In this document: positions 17,432 to 26,060 of the stretch, piece by piece | Layout: each line of letters starts with the position of its first letter | Numbering within the stretch: position 1 is the stretch's first letter | Origin: Dyadobacter endophyticus | Lineage (GTDB): Bacteria > Bacteroidota > Bacteroidia > Cytophagales > Spirosomataceae | Assembly (NCBI RefSeq): GCF_014641595.1 | Contig: NZ_BMIA01000001.1 | Span: 2,170,426 to 2,234,425, forward strand | Reading direction: 5' to 3' | DNA: 64,000 nt | The notes under the pieces: model-generated | Told to the model about the DNA's origin: nothing | What the model saw: only the letters and a program-made list of their open reading frames with translations | The model's database searches: none | Program-made: the position numbers and the translations under genes

Positions 17432-18978
17432 TCCCCCCGACTCCAACTCCTGAATATCTCCCTTTGCAAAGCACTCGGTGACGCCATTTTCGTAATCTCA
17501 AACGTCCCGTAATGCGTATCCGTCGTGACATCAATATCCAGCCCGGCATAGCCCAGGTACTTCTTATAATCTGGCTCGGCGGTGGTGTAGATGTAGCTGA
17601 ATAATTCATCCAACTTCGTTCCGGCGATTGCCTCTATTGTCGATCGCAATTCCGCTTCGGTAAAGCCGCGGTTCTTTTTAATGTAAAAATCCTGATACAA
17701 TTTCCGCATTACATCGTCCAGTGACCGTTTGTTTTTGGTTTCGTACCGGATGGCGAGGTCGAAGAGCAGGCCTACCACCGGGCCCTTCTGGTAATAGGAA
17801 ATGGTTTTATTCACTGCGTCGCCGGTGCGGCCAAAGGGGCCGTCGGACCAGGTTTCGGCGCTGGCCTGGGCAAGCGTTTGAAAGAAGCGGCCGGGTTTGG
17901 TTTCTACATCAGCGATCTGTTTTTTGAATAAATCAAGCAATTCCTGCTCACCCATCAGGCCGGCTGCCCGCATGATCAACGGTTCGTAGTAAACCGTCAG
18001 CCCCTCGGACACCCATAGCATATTGGTTCTGCTGCCTTTGTCGTAGTCGAATGGCCCGAGTTCAACGGGACGGATGCGCTTGACGTTGTAATGATGGAAG
18101 TACTCGTGGGTAATGAAGCGCAGCATCCCATTCCACCCGCGCGAATTCAACTGATCTCCGCTGAAACTGATCGTAGTCGAGTTCAAATGCTCGATACCGC
18201 CCTGCCCGGGGCCGATCGCGATGAAGGTGTAATGCTTGTAAGGAATGTCGCCAATGAGCGCAGACGACTTTTCGACGATCTTCTGAATGTCCGACATCAA
18301 CCTGGTTCTGTCAAAATCACCCAGCTTATAACCAATAAAGCGGTGCGGAATGCCTTTCACCTCGAATGCCCGCAGCTCTTCCAGATTGCCGGTGAGCAAC
18401 GGACTGTCATACAATATGTCAAAATCCGGGGCACGATAAGTAAACGACTTGCCGGCCACTGAATCCAGCCCGGTCGCAACGCGGTCCCAGCTATTGTATG
18501 GCTTGATCGTCACTTCCGACGGCATTTTGAGTTTACCCGCCTCGTGCATGAACATGCTTACCGGTGTAATGTAGCCGTGCTCTTCATCCAGATAACTGGT
18601 CGCCACGAACTTGCGCGCGGTCTTCACATCATATTCCGCATGCAGGCTGCGTACGCCTTTGGTCGCGACGGCCCAACCGTTCCTGCCCGATTTCACCCAG
18701 CGCAACGCATTGTCATTTTCGTCTTTCACAACCAACTTATCGATATTCGAAGCGTAGTCCATGAGCTGATAATAGCCGGGTTGCCAATCCGGTAGTTTCA
18801 GGCGCGTGCTGTCACCATTACCGGCTTTCCAATCCATCGTGACGTGAAAAGTATGATTGGCCGGCTCGGGCATGGACACCGTAAACCGTATAGGCTCCGA
18901 CTTTTGGGCTATTGCGCCAGCTACCAGGCAATGCGACGCCAGCAGGCAGAGCCAGCGCCGTGTTTTTTTAGATTTCAT
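17428..18978 (-). CDS. M61 (glycyl aminopeptidase-like) metallopeptidase
   Basis: A 516-residue secreted zinc peptidase. The start is taken at 18978 because ATG there overlaps the TGA of the upstream gene (ATGA) and leads straight into a signal peptide ending near AIAQ. The N-terminal M61 domain (~residues 28-185) is followed by the thermolysin-like catalytic domain with HEYFHH (zinc ligands His291 and His295, catalytic Glu292) and the third-ligand motif WVSEGLTVYYE. Many M61 enzymes end in a PDZ domain and are ~580-620 residues long; here the chain stops soon after YLGYAGLDIDV with no recognisable PDZ. It is translationally coupled to the DUF885 gene upstream. Substrates are unknown. Confidence 0.9.
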   Translation of the reverse strand: MKSKKTRRWLCLLASHCLVAGAIAQKSEPIRFTVSMPEPANHTFHVTMDWKAGNGDSTRLKLPDWQPGYYQLMDYASNIDKLVVKDENDNALRWVKSGRNGWAVATKGVRSLHAEYDVKTARKFVATSYLDEEHGYITPVSMFMHEAGKLKMPSEVTIKPYNSWDRVATGLDSVAGKSFTYRAPDFDILYDSPLLTGNLEELRAFEVKGIPHRFIGYKLGDFDRTRLMSDIQKIVEKSSALIGDIPYKHYTFIAIGPGQGGIEHLNSTTISFSGDQLNSRGWNGMLRFITHEYFHHYNVKRIRPVELGPFDYDKGSRTNMLWVSEGLTVYYEPLIMRAAGLMGEQELLDLFKKQIADVETKPGRFFQTLAQASAETWSDGPFGRTGDAVNKTISYYQKGPVVGLLFDLAIRYETKNKRSLDDVMRKLYQDFYIKKNRGFTEAELRSTIEAIAGTKLDELFSYIYTTAEPDYKKYLGYAGLDIDVTTDTHYGTFEITKMASPSALQREIFRSWSRGD

Positions 18979-20762
18979 GGTATCTTGTAAAACTTCCACT
19001 GGGTTTTAAAATCAGATTTTAGTGGCTGGTTGGTCAGCGTGGCGCGTACCATCTCGATCGGCATATTGTTCTCTTTCATCACCGCGTCATGGAATTGCCT
19101 GAAAGTCATTTTGCCGCTATCCACAAGCTCTTTTTTAAGGCTGAACAACTGCAAGCCGCCAATGAGGTAGGCTACCTGATACAGCGGACTGTAATTCCCC
19201 TCAAACGACCTTCTCACTTCCCCTTCCGCATTCGCCCGCTCGTGCCCTACGCGATCGACGAGGAAATCGATACATTCTTGCGGTGTCCATTTCCCCAGAT
19301 GGTAGTTCAGCGAGAAGATAATGCGTGCGCACCGGTGCATACGCCAGAAAAGCATTCCGATACGTTCCTCAGGTGTTTTGGCAAAACCTTTATCATACAA
19401 TAGCAGCTCCCAATACAATGCCCATCCCTCGGTCCAGAACGGCGTGCGGAAGTCTCCACGGTAGGATTTGTAGCGGCTATTCATATAATATTGCAAATGG
19501 TGGCCAGGCACAAGCTCGTGATGCACGGTAGAGCGCGAGAAATACGGATTGTTACCCCGCATGCTCATCAGCTTATCGTCATGGGCCATGGTGTTGGTAG
19601 GGTAGGAAATGATAATATCCCTGCCCCCCAGGAAAAAAGGGTTCACCAGCTGCCTTTCCGGCGTCATCATCTGCATTCCCCAGGTTTCGTCCGCTATTTG
19701 GGGATATTCAATGAGGTTGTTTTTGAGGATAAATTCCTTCGCGTCGTTGTAGAGTTTCAGGATCAGTTCAGGCTGGGTACCGGCTGGAACATAGCTGTTT
19801 TTGACCTTTTCCTGCGCCTTTTTCCAATCATTGCCAAAACCCATTTCCGCAGAAGCTTTCAACAACTCCTTGTCGCACCATGCAAACTCCTTATTGGCCA
19901 GCTCGATCAGTTCGTCGGGCGTGTAACTGATCATTTCCGTACCTAGCTGACGGATCAGCTCCTCACGGCCAATAGGAATCCCTTTAATTCCGCTGGCATC
20001 TTCCTTCTGCGTCGTATTGAGCTTTCCTTTGCTACGGATCAGTTTCGAATAGGCGAGCAGCGTGCTGTCGAGCGTTTTGTAAGGCTTCGGCACCCACCAG
20101 CTAAACAGCGGATCGTAACCGTTGTAAAACTCAAACGTACTTTTCAAACGCGCTTCCAGGCCGGCTACTGCTTCCGCGCCCATACGCGACAACGGCATGT
20201 CAATCGATTCCAGCTTTTTGAACGACTCCCCGGCTTTGGTAACCTCCTTTTGCAAGTCATTCAGCTTCGCTGCAACCGCCTGGCCGTCCACGGTAGCACC
20301 TCGCCGACGGCCTTTTTCAAGGTCATAAATTCCTGCCGCGAAAGGAATGTATTTTTCAATTTGTCCATACTCATTTTCCTCCTGTGCGAGCGTGAGCAAA
20401 TCGTCGTTGATATTGCGTTTGAGCAGCAGGTAATCCACTTTGCCGTAAATGCTCATCGCATTAAAATCCACCTTTGCGAGCTTTGCCAGGTAATCATTAC
20501 CCACTTCCCGCAACCTTTTCCGTTGCTCGGGCGAGTTCAGGGTCGTCCCCTGCTGCCCGCGCCCGCCCGTGGGCATAGGACGGTAAAAGTATTCCACCGC
20601 ACGATAATCCTGCGCATACTGGATCACCAGCCCGGCCACCTCGCTGGTTTGTTCATATAGGTCAAATTTCGATTTGGAAGACTGCGCCGCTGCGCTAAAA
20701 GCTGCAATCCAGCAAAAAAGAAAAACCGCCCAACGCGAGCGCCTTACGTAGTTATGCGTCAT
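18975..20762 (-). CDS. DUF885-family putative metallopeptidase
   Basis: A 595-residue exported protein of the DUF885 family, regarded as zinc-dependent carboxypeptidase-like enzymes. The hallmark HELVPGHHLQ is present (His415, Glu416). ATG 20762 is preferred over an upstream GTG because a clear signal peptide follows (VFLFCWIAAFSAAAQ). Much of the protein is helical, with paired charged segments such as YTPDELIELANKEFAWCDKE, which is usual in the family. The stop codon overlaps the start of the M61 gene by 4 bp, so two exported metallohydrolases are made together, plausibly for peptide scavenging. Confidence 0.9.
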   Translation of the reverse strand: MTHNYVRRSRWAVFLFCWIAAFSAAAQSSKSKFDLYEQTSEVAGLVIQYAQDYRAVEYFYRPMPTGGRGQQGTTLNSPEQRKRLREVGNDYLAKLAKVDFNAMSIYGKVDYLLLKRNINDDLLTLAQEENEYGQIEKYIPFAAGIYDLEKGRRRGATVDGQAVAAKLNDLQKEVTKAGESFKKLESIDMPLSRMGAEAVAGLEARLKSTFEFYNGYDPLFSWWVPKPYKTLDSTLLAYSKLIRSKGKLNTTQKEDASGIKGIPIGREELIRQLGTEMISYTPDELIELANKEFAWCDKELLKASAEMGFGNDWKKAQEKVKNSYVPAGTQPELILKLYNDAKEFILKNNLIEYPQIADETWGMQMMTPERQLVNPFFLGGRDIIISYPTNTMAHDDKLMSMRGNNPYFSRSTVHHELVPGHHLQYYMNSRYKSYRGDFRTPFWTEGWALYWELLLYDKGFAKTPEERIGMLFWRMHRCARIIFSLNYHLGKWTPQECIDFLVDRVGHERANAEGEVRRSFEGNYSPLYQVAYLIGGLQLFSLKKELVDSGKMTFRQFHDAVMKENNMPIEMVRATLTNQPLKSDFKTQWKFYKIP

Positions 20763-20879
20763 AGGATTCAGGATATTAAGGTTGGATTTCACCAAAATTA
20801 GCCCAAAATCCCCATGAAAACGTGTCGGGTTTTAATCATTTATTGACGGATTTTAGCAACGTGGGGCGATGATCAACCG

Positions 20880-21476
20880 TCAGTCGATCAAATTAATTAA
20901 CGAATCCCGGATCCCCTCCGCTTTTGCCTGGTCTGCCTCCGTTTCGCCGTCGCCCATTTTGCCGATAGCCGTATCCAGAACCTTTAACGCGGCAGGATAA
21001 TCCTCCTTAAAATCGCGCAGGCGCAATGCCAGCGACATCGCCTTTCGCAAGGGCGTCAGCGTAGCCGGGTCGGCGTCTTCGTACTCGACCTGATCCTTTT
21101 CGCCCATCTGGAACACGATGACGGAGTTTTCTGAGACGTCGGTGATTGTAAAGCGGGATTGGCCAGGTCGCATTCTCGAAATTCTCGGAACGCCGGTATT
21201 CGGTACCCGCCCCAGCCGGGTTCGCAATGCTTCACAGAAATCGGAATGGACCTTTTTTACGTCGTCTACCATGATCAGGCAGCCTGCATAGCCGGTTTCG
21301 GCGCCTTTCACGCGCACAAAATGCAACTGATGCCCGTTCCGCTCGACGACACCGTACTGGTAAGGCCTGTCCTGCCGGTATGTAATTGTAAAACCTAAAT
21401 TCTCCCAAAATAATAGCGTTTCCCCAATGGCTTTGCAGGGTAATACCGGCACGGTAGTCCAATCTTTTTGGTTCAT
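20880..21476 (-). CDS. VOC-superfamily (glyoxalase/bleomycin-resistance-like) protein
   Basis: A 198-residue cytosolic protein. The first ~120 residues fit one vicinal-oxygen-chelate module: it begins with PVLPCKAIGETLLFWENLGF, then YGVVERNGHQLHFVRV, then a second half-module ending in FTITDVSENSVIVFQMG. The rest (~130-198) is a helical extension (LRKAMSLALRLRDFKEDY) not found in minimal 120-residue VOC proteins. Proteins of this type bind antibiotics or act on small electrophiles; neither can be chosen here. The gene is divergent from an HxlR regulator 124 bp away, which may control it in response to a reactive compound. Confidence 0.8.
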   Translation of the reverse strand: MNQKDWTTVPVLPCKAIGETLLFWENLGFTITYRQDRPYQYGVVERNGHQLHFVRVKGAETGYAGCLIMVDDVKKVHSDFCEALRTRLGRVPNTGVPRISRMRPGQSRFTITDVSENSVIVFQMGEKDQVEYEDADPATLTPLRKAMSLALRLRDFKEDYPAALKVLDTAIGKMGDGETEADQAKAEGIRDSLINLID

Positions 21477-21600
21477 AAAACTGATTTTTGTTCAGTCGGC
21501 AAACCTAGCGGATTGGATTTTGAATTTCCTTTTATATACTTTTTTGACGATAAAGAACGAGCTACCGGATGGTTAACCGCCGATTCGTTTAATTTGCGCC

Positions 21601-21954
21601 ATGCAAGATTTCATCCACGACAAACGGGTCTATTACAGCCCGGTAGAATTCGCGATGTCGTACATCGGCGGAACCTGGAAAATCCCGGTGATCCTGGCCC
21701 TTGCCAAGGGGCCGCTGCGCTACGGAGATCTCAAAAACGCCATCGCGCACATTACCGACAAGATGCTTAACACGCAGCTCCGCCACCTCGAAAAGAAAGG
21801 TATGGTAACCCGCACCATTTTCCGGGAAAAACCGCCGCGGGTCATGTATGCGCTCACAGAAAGGGCAATGAGTTCGCTGCCGGCGATTGAGGCGCTGGAA
21901 GCCCTGGGCCGGATTTTAATGAAGGATGAAGGGATTTTGAGAGGCGGTAGTTGA
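21601..21954 (+). CDS. HxlR-family transcriptional regulator
   Basis: A 117-residue winged-helix regulator. Core features are visible: the helix ending in GGTWKIPVILALAKGPLRYGDLKNAI, the recognition helix region DKMLNTQLRHLEKKGMVTRTIF, and the wing REKPPRVMYALTERA. Proteins of this family often answer to reactive carbonyls or quinones. It is divergent from the VOC gene at 20880-21476, a natural target. Its last 39 bp overlap the end of the convergent truncated AraC gene. The family is firm, the effector unknown. Confidence 0.92.
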   Translation: MQDFIHDKRVYYSPVEFAMSYIGGTWKIPVILALAKGPLRYGDLKNAIAHITDKMLNTQLRHLEKKGMVTRTIFREKPPRVMYALTERAMSSLPAIEALEALGRILMKDEGILRGGS

Positions 21955-22698
21955 CGACCGATCGCCAGCACCAGCAAGCTGATTCGCTTTGCTCAGCTCT
22001 GCCCGGTACCGCGTGATAATCGCCTTCAACGTCTCACCGGTACCTTTGATCACCGCTTTGTTGAGGTTGTACTGGGACATCTTCATCGCCGCGGCTACTT
22101 CCTGGATGGTGAGGTATTCGTTCCGCTCCAACGTATTGCGGATTTTATTGAGCACGCGGTCGGTTTCATCGCTATAATGCGTTGCCGACTCTGCACGCAA
22201 GCTGTCCGATAAGTTGCGTTTCACGAGGTTCACCAGCAATGTTACCGAATTCGCAACCAACTCCCGGCTGCTATCCTGCAAATGGCCGAGTTCCGTTTCG
22301 ATCAGGCGCACGAGATGCGTCACGGCCAAGCGGTCGGTTTCGCTCCGAAGCTCCTTCTGGCGCAGGAAACTCGGCACCGAAAACAGGTCGCGTACGGTGC
22401 GGAACATGTTTGTAAAGCTGTTGATAGGATCCGCCGCCCCGGCGATGCGGAACGGATCAAAGAAGATAGTAAGCAAGTTTGTCCTGTAAAAGGACTTGAA
22501 TTGGAATGAATGGCCGGGGGATAGGAGAAAGATCGCCTGCTCTTCGTAATGCCAGGAATCGTCGTCGCAGGATAATACCCCCTCCCCTTCCGTGACAAAT
22601 GCAATACCAAACAAGCCGCCGTAGCGGGAAGACTGTTCGAGCTCTCGGGCTTCGCAGCTTACCAGGTTCAGGGTCTGATCGATATTGAGTTCTTTCAT
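21916..22698 (-). CDS. AraC-like regulator with only one helix-turn-helix (truncated)
   Basis: About 260 residues from the ATG at 22698; a GTG at 22761 would add 21. The N-terminal half is a cupin-type sensor (FGIAFVTEGEGVLS, FLLSPGHSFQF). Near the end a first helix-turn-helix (YLTIQEVAAAMKMSQYNLNK) and the linking helix ITRYRAEL are present, but the chain then runs into AGAGDRSSTTASQNP and stops. The second helix-turn-helix that defines AraC proteins is missing, and I do not find it in the other two minus-strand frames beyond the stop. The end overlaps the HxlR gene by 39 bp. It may be a degraded regulator or a non-binding derivative. Confidence 0.75.
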   Translation of the reverse strand: MKELNIDQTLNLVSCEARELEQSSRYGGLFGIAFVTEGEGVLSCDDDSWHYEEQAIFLLSPGHSFQFKSFYRTNLLTIFFDPFRIAGAADPINSFTNMFRTVRDLFSVPSFLRQKELRSETDRLAVTHLVRLIETELGHLQDSSRELVANSVTLLVNLVKRNLSDSLRAESATHYSDETDRVLNKIRNTLERNEYLTIQEVAAAMKMSQYNLNKAVIKGTGETLKAIITRYRAELSKANQLAGAGDRSSTTASQNPFILH

Positions 22699-22916
22699 CA
22701 CGTTGAAGAAGGGTTTAGGAATAGTCACCTTTGTACCGCTTCCGCCTACGTTGGCGTACACGAAACACTGGGTTTAGGTTTATGGTTGACTAACTGATGG
22801 TTTCACAACATACAGTCGGTAGCCAAAGATGTTTACCGATAACCGAACCAAAAAATCAAAGGTGCCCAATGCCGGATTTGCGGAGCCGAATGCCCGCTTT
22901 GAGAGGAAGAACGCAA

Positions 22917-22938
22917 ACGGTTGCCGTAGTGCAACCGG
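22917..22938 (-). terminator. Hairpin after the response-regulator gene
   Basis: CGGTTGC (22918-22924) and GCAACCG (22931-22937) form a 7-bp stem with a 6-nt loop just after the stop codon of the minus-strand gene at 22944, followed on that strand by GTTTGCGTTC. A moderate terminator for the two-component operon. Confidence 0.5.
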
Positions 22939-22943
22939 GGTGG

Positions 22944-23717
22944 CTATTTACCGAGCCACTGCTTGAAATCGGCCATTCGGTCGCCGCTCACGAAGACCTC
23001 CTGCGCGGCCGCCGGGGTAAGTTCGAGCTTTAACCTGCCAGCCGAAACCGTGTAGATGGAGCGAATGCTGTTCAATGCGATAATCAGCGAGCGGTTGATG
23101 CGGAAAAACTCTTTGGGATCGAGCATTTGAGCGAGTTTGTCGAGACTGTAATCCATCGCCAGATGCTGGCCATCGAAAGTCCGGAGGAATGTCGCTTTCT
23201 GCTCAATGGTAAAATAGGCGATCTCGCTCGTGCGGATACTGAAAAGTTTAGGGCCCGCCGATGCCAGGAAACGCTCTTTGTAACCCTCTTCATTACCCGA
23301 TTGGTACATGGCCATCAACGCGGCAAAATCGGGTGCGGGAGTAGCCGCTGCTTTGGCATGCAATGCTACGAATTTGTCGATCGCCGCCGTAAGTTCGGCC
23401 TTATCGACCGGTTTCAGCAAATAATCGATGCCGTTCGCTTTGAATGCTTTAAGCGTGTACTCCGAGTAGGCTGTCGTAAAAATGATGGGGATAGTCAGTT
23501 TCAGCTCCTCGATGATCTTGAATGCGAGGTCGTCTTCCAGGTGCAGATCCATGAAAATCAGGTCCGGTCGTGTATTGCCGGCGTCGGTCAGCCATTGTAT
23601 ACTTTCCCTCACCGATGACAGTTTCGCCATCACCCTAATTTTGGGATCGTATTTCCCGACAAGGCTTTCCAGCCGGTTGGCGCTTAGCGACTCGTCCTCT
23701 ATAATAAGCACATTCAT
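22944..23717 (-). CDS. LytTR-family response regulator
   Basis: A 257-residue response regulator. The receiver domain (1-~120) has the acidic pair Glu7-Asp8, phospho-acceptor Asp57 in FMDLHL, Thr/Ser around residue 81 and Lys102 in LLKPVDK. A short linker leads to a LytTR DNA-binding domain (~150-255) with KLFSIRTSEIAYFTIEQKAT, FFRINRSLIIALNSIRSI and the final VSGDRMADFKQWLGK. LytTR proteins bind paired 9-bp repeats through beta-strands. Its start overlaps the end of the kinase gene by 4 bp (ATGA), so the two are translated together. Confidence 0.95.
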   Translation of the reverse strand: MNVLIIEDESLSANRLESLVGKYDPKIRVMAKLSSVRESIQWLTDAGNTRPDLIFMDLHLEDDLAFKIIEELKLTIPIIFTTAYSEYTLKAFKANGIDYLLKPVDKAELTAAIDKFVALHAKAAATPAPDFAALMAMYQSGNEEGYKERFLASAGPKLFSIRTSEIAYFTIEQKATFLRTFDGQHLAMDYSLDKLAQMLDPKEFFRINRSLIIALNSIRSIYTVSAGRLKLELTPAAAQEVFVSGDRMADFKQWLGK

Positions 23718-24814
23718 GAAAGCAACGGCACTTTAACGGTAAAACAACCATCGGTTTTGTCGACCATTACCGGCTTATCGATCAGCAACTTATAGCGGTT
23801 TACAATATTCTGAAGCCCGAGGCGCGTAGAAGATTCGGGCAGGTCACGGACTTGCAGCGGGTTGCTGATCACCAGGTAATCATCGTCCACGCCGATCGTG
23901 ATCAGCAGTGGAGCGCTGGCCGACATGCGGTTATGCTTCACCGCATTTTCGACCAGCAACTGCAAGGTGAGCGGCACGATCGAGTATTTTTCTTTTTCCA
24001 GACAGGAAATGCGGACATCCAGACGCAGCTTATTCTCGAACCGGATCATCAGCAGGAACATATAGGTTTCCAGAAACTCGACTTCCGTCGCCAGTTTGAT
24101 CGAATCGTGAACCGATTTCTCGAGAATATACCTGTAAGCCTTCGAAAGCTGGTTGATGAACTTGACCGAAAGCTCCTGATTGGTTTCCACGAGCGTAGTG
24201 AGCACGCTGAAATTGTTGAAAAGGAAATGCGGGCTTACCTGGTTTTTCAACGCATTGAAATGGGCCGTTGCATTCTCCTTCTGCAAACGCTCCTCGTTGA
24301 TCACCACCCTTTGCAGGCGCTCGTACACGCGCTTGTTGGCCGCAAGATAGTATTCCGCCATCAGCGCCATAACAGTAATGCTCGTATTCGCCCGCTGTTT
24401 CAGCACCGGGGTTTTGTTCAGGGTAATGGGCAGTACATCAAAGCTCTTTTTATCGAAAACCGCCTCCATCCAATGCCATAGGTAGCGGTACCAATGGTTG
24501 AACACCATGGCCAGGCCAATCGCGACGATGAGCATAATGGCCTGGTTCACCACACGATGACGTTCCGGAAAATCCTCTCCCAGGAAGCGGGAAGTGAAAT
24601 ATTGCAGCCACTCGATCACATTGATCCAGAGAATAAAAAAGGCAATGCTGAACAGCACTTCCATCGTCCATAGCGGCAGCCGGTGCCAGAAAGTGGGCAT
24701 ATCGATCTGCAAAACGTTCATATAGATGCGTATAGGCACGTATATGACCGCGAGACCCAGACCAAGTTCCCATTTTTGACGGTTGGTAAGACGGGATGTT
24801 ATTCGGGATTGCAT
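23714..24814 (-). CDS. LytS-type sensor histidine kinase
   Basis: A 366-residue inner-membrane kinase. Three or four hydrophobic segments occupy residues ~15-140 (for example VLFSIAFFILWINVIEWL and AIMLIVAIGLAMVFNHW), with no obvious periplasmic sensor domain. The His_kinase domain has the phospho-acceptor motif NQVSPHFLFNNFSVL, and the ATP-binding part has LLVENAVKHN and TRLGLQNIVNRYKLL. It is the partner of the LytTR regulator downstream (4-bp overlap). A perfect 12-bp inverted repeat that carries TACTTTTG spans its start codon, which suggests autoregulation. The signal is unknown. Confidence 0.94.
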   Translation of the reverse strand: MQSRITSRLTNRQKWELGLGLAVIYVPIRIYMNVLQIDMPTFWHRLPLWTMEVLFSIAFFILWINVIEWLQYFTSRFLGEDFPERHRVVNQAIMLIVAIGLAMVFNHWYRYLWHWMEAVFDKKSFDVLPITLNKTPVLKQRANTSITVMALMAEYYLAANKRVYERLQRVVINEERLQKENATAHFNALKNQVSPHFLFNNFSVLTTLVETNQELSVKFINQLSKAYRYILEKSVHDSIKLATEVEFLETYMFLLMIRFENKLRLDVRISCLEKEKYSIVPLTLQLLVENAVKHNRMSASAPLLITIGVDDDYLVISNPLQVRDLPESSTRLGLQNIVNRYKLLIDKPVMVDKTDGCFTVKVPLLS

Positions 24815-24846
24815 TTACTTTTGAATTCTGAACATCAAAAGTAAAT
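24813..24846 (-). promoter_or_regulatory. Perfect inverted repeat over the kinase start codon and its -7 box
   Basis: Arms 24813-24824 and 24835-24846 are exact 12-bp complements (ATTTACTTTTGA and its complement) around a 10-nt spacer. On the minus strand the far arm holds TACTTTTG (24843-24836), a TAnnTTTG promoter box, and the near arm runs into the ATG at 24814. It can act as an operator over the promoter or as an mRNA hairpin touching the start codon. Confidence 0.6.
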
Positions 24847-24880
24847 AAAGTAGCATTAACTGTGATCTACTATTTTCTGG

Positions 24881-25891
24881 TCAGTCCAGTGAATGCTTCC
24901 TCCGGACCGGGCTTGTCTGCGTCCAATTCTTGAATGCCCGGTGGAATGCGCTGGCTTCGGCGTAGCCCAAAACCTCCGAAATAGCGTGTACCGTGGCGTC
25001 GGTATTTTGCAACAGGTTAACTGCGAGCTCTTTCTTCATTTCTGCCGCCAGCGAGCGGTAACTCTCCCCATCCTGCTGCAACCGCCGCTGGAACGAGCGG
25101 TCGCTCACGTTCATATGTGCGGCGATGATTTCAAGGGAAGGTATTTTGCCTCCAAAATCGCGGGTGATCACTGTTTTCACCTGCTCGCTAAACCGCGCGG
25201 ACTGCCCGCTCAATGTGCATTTGTCGCGCAGAATTTTGGCAAATGAGGCATACAAAGATTCGTCGGCACTGATGAGCGGCATTTCCGCCAGAGCTCCCTC
25301 AAAAATCACCCGGTTTTGTGCCTTTCCAAAACTGACGGGGCATTTCAGCATTTGCTCATAGTCGCTTCGCGGCAACGGGCTCTGATAAGCCAGTTCGGCG
25401 CGCAACGGGTATCTTTTTGTGCCAGTGAGAATATAAAAGTAGTTCAACACGCCCCCGATAGCCATTTCAACGCCTTGCCGGGCTGTTTCAGGGGACGCTT
25501 GTTCCCAAAGCGGGTGAACTTTAAAGATCAGTTCGAGTTCTTTACCGAATACCACATCATAGGAGATCCAGCCGGAAACCGTCTGCTGGTATTTCACCAC
25601 TTCGGAATAGGCATCCTTGATATTCCTGCAACTTTGCATAAGGTAACCCAGCGCCCCGAAAATGGCCGGGTTATTGGTGTGGCCGATATGTAATCCAAAT
25701 GCGGCGTTGCCGGTCGAGACGATTGCCTCGGTCCATAAGCCAATAATCGGCATGAGACCTTCGATCCGCTTTTCCGCATCGTTCAGCTCGCCCGGCCTGA
25801 TGCCCAGTGCAGTACACAACCGGCCCAGATCTGCGCCTTTTTCAACGGCAGAATAAACGATGTACCTCAAAACACGGACAGTCCCGTACAT
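24881..25891 (-). CDS. AraC-family regulator with arabinose-binding-like N-terminal domain
   Basis: A 336-residue regulator. Residues ~18-200 match the PF12625-type ligand domain found in OruR- and ArgR-like AraC proteins (FGLHIGHTNNPAIFGALGYLMQSCRNIKDA). The C-terminal ~100 residues contain both helix-turn-helix units: IPSLEIIAAHMNVSDRSFQR and VHAISEVLGYAEASAFHRAF. It is divergent from the cupin gene at 26061, with two near-identical 13-bp direct repeats in between at 21-bp spacing, the layout expected for such a regulator. The most likely target is therefore the cupin gene. Confidence 0.93.
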   Translation of the reverse strand: MYGTVRVLRYIVYSAVEKGADLGRLCTALGIRPGELNDAEKRIEGLMPIIGLWTEAIVSTGNAAFGLHIGHTNNPAIFGALGYLMQSCRNIKDAYSEVVKYQQTVSGWISYDVVFGKELELIFKVHPLWEQASPETARQGVEMAIGGVLNYFYILTGTKRYPLRAELAYQSPLPRSDYEQMLKCPVSFGKAQNRVIFEGALAEMPLISADESLYASFAKILRDKCTLSGQSARFSEQVKTVITRDFGGKIPSLEIIAAHMNVSDRSFQRRLQQDGESYRSLAAEMKKELAVNLLQNTDATVHAISEVLGYAEASAFHRAFKNWTQTSPVRRKHSLD

Positions 25892-25967
25892 ATGAAAATT
25901 AGTTTTGAATGCCTGAGCAATCCTGAAAACATTCAGTCATTCGGTCATTCCTTAAATCTGCAATTGG

Positions 25968-26001
25968 CGCAAAGTGTCACATTCCTGTCGCAAAATGTCA
26001 C
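25968..26001. promoter_or_regulatory. Tandem direct-repeat operator candidate (AraC type)
   Basis: CGCAAAGTGTCAC (25968-25980) and CGCAAAATGTCAC (25989-26001) agree at 12 of 13 positions and start 21 bp apart, two helical turns, so a regulator would sit on one face of the DNA. The site lies between the divergent AraC (start 25891) and cupin (start 26061) genes. Three CATTC repeats lie just upstream at about 25930-25950. Confidence 0.7.
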
Positions 26002-26060
26002 GGATTACCGGCAGCGGCCCAGGTTATTTTGTATCATCAATCAAAACTAGTCAAAATGCC

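Noticed and set aside
21600..21960. Frameshift that would restore the second helix-turn-helix of the AraC gene
   Set aside because: The other minus-strand frames here show no AraC-like sequence; this DNA encodes the intact HxlR regulator.
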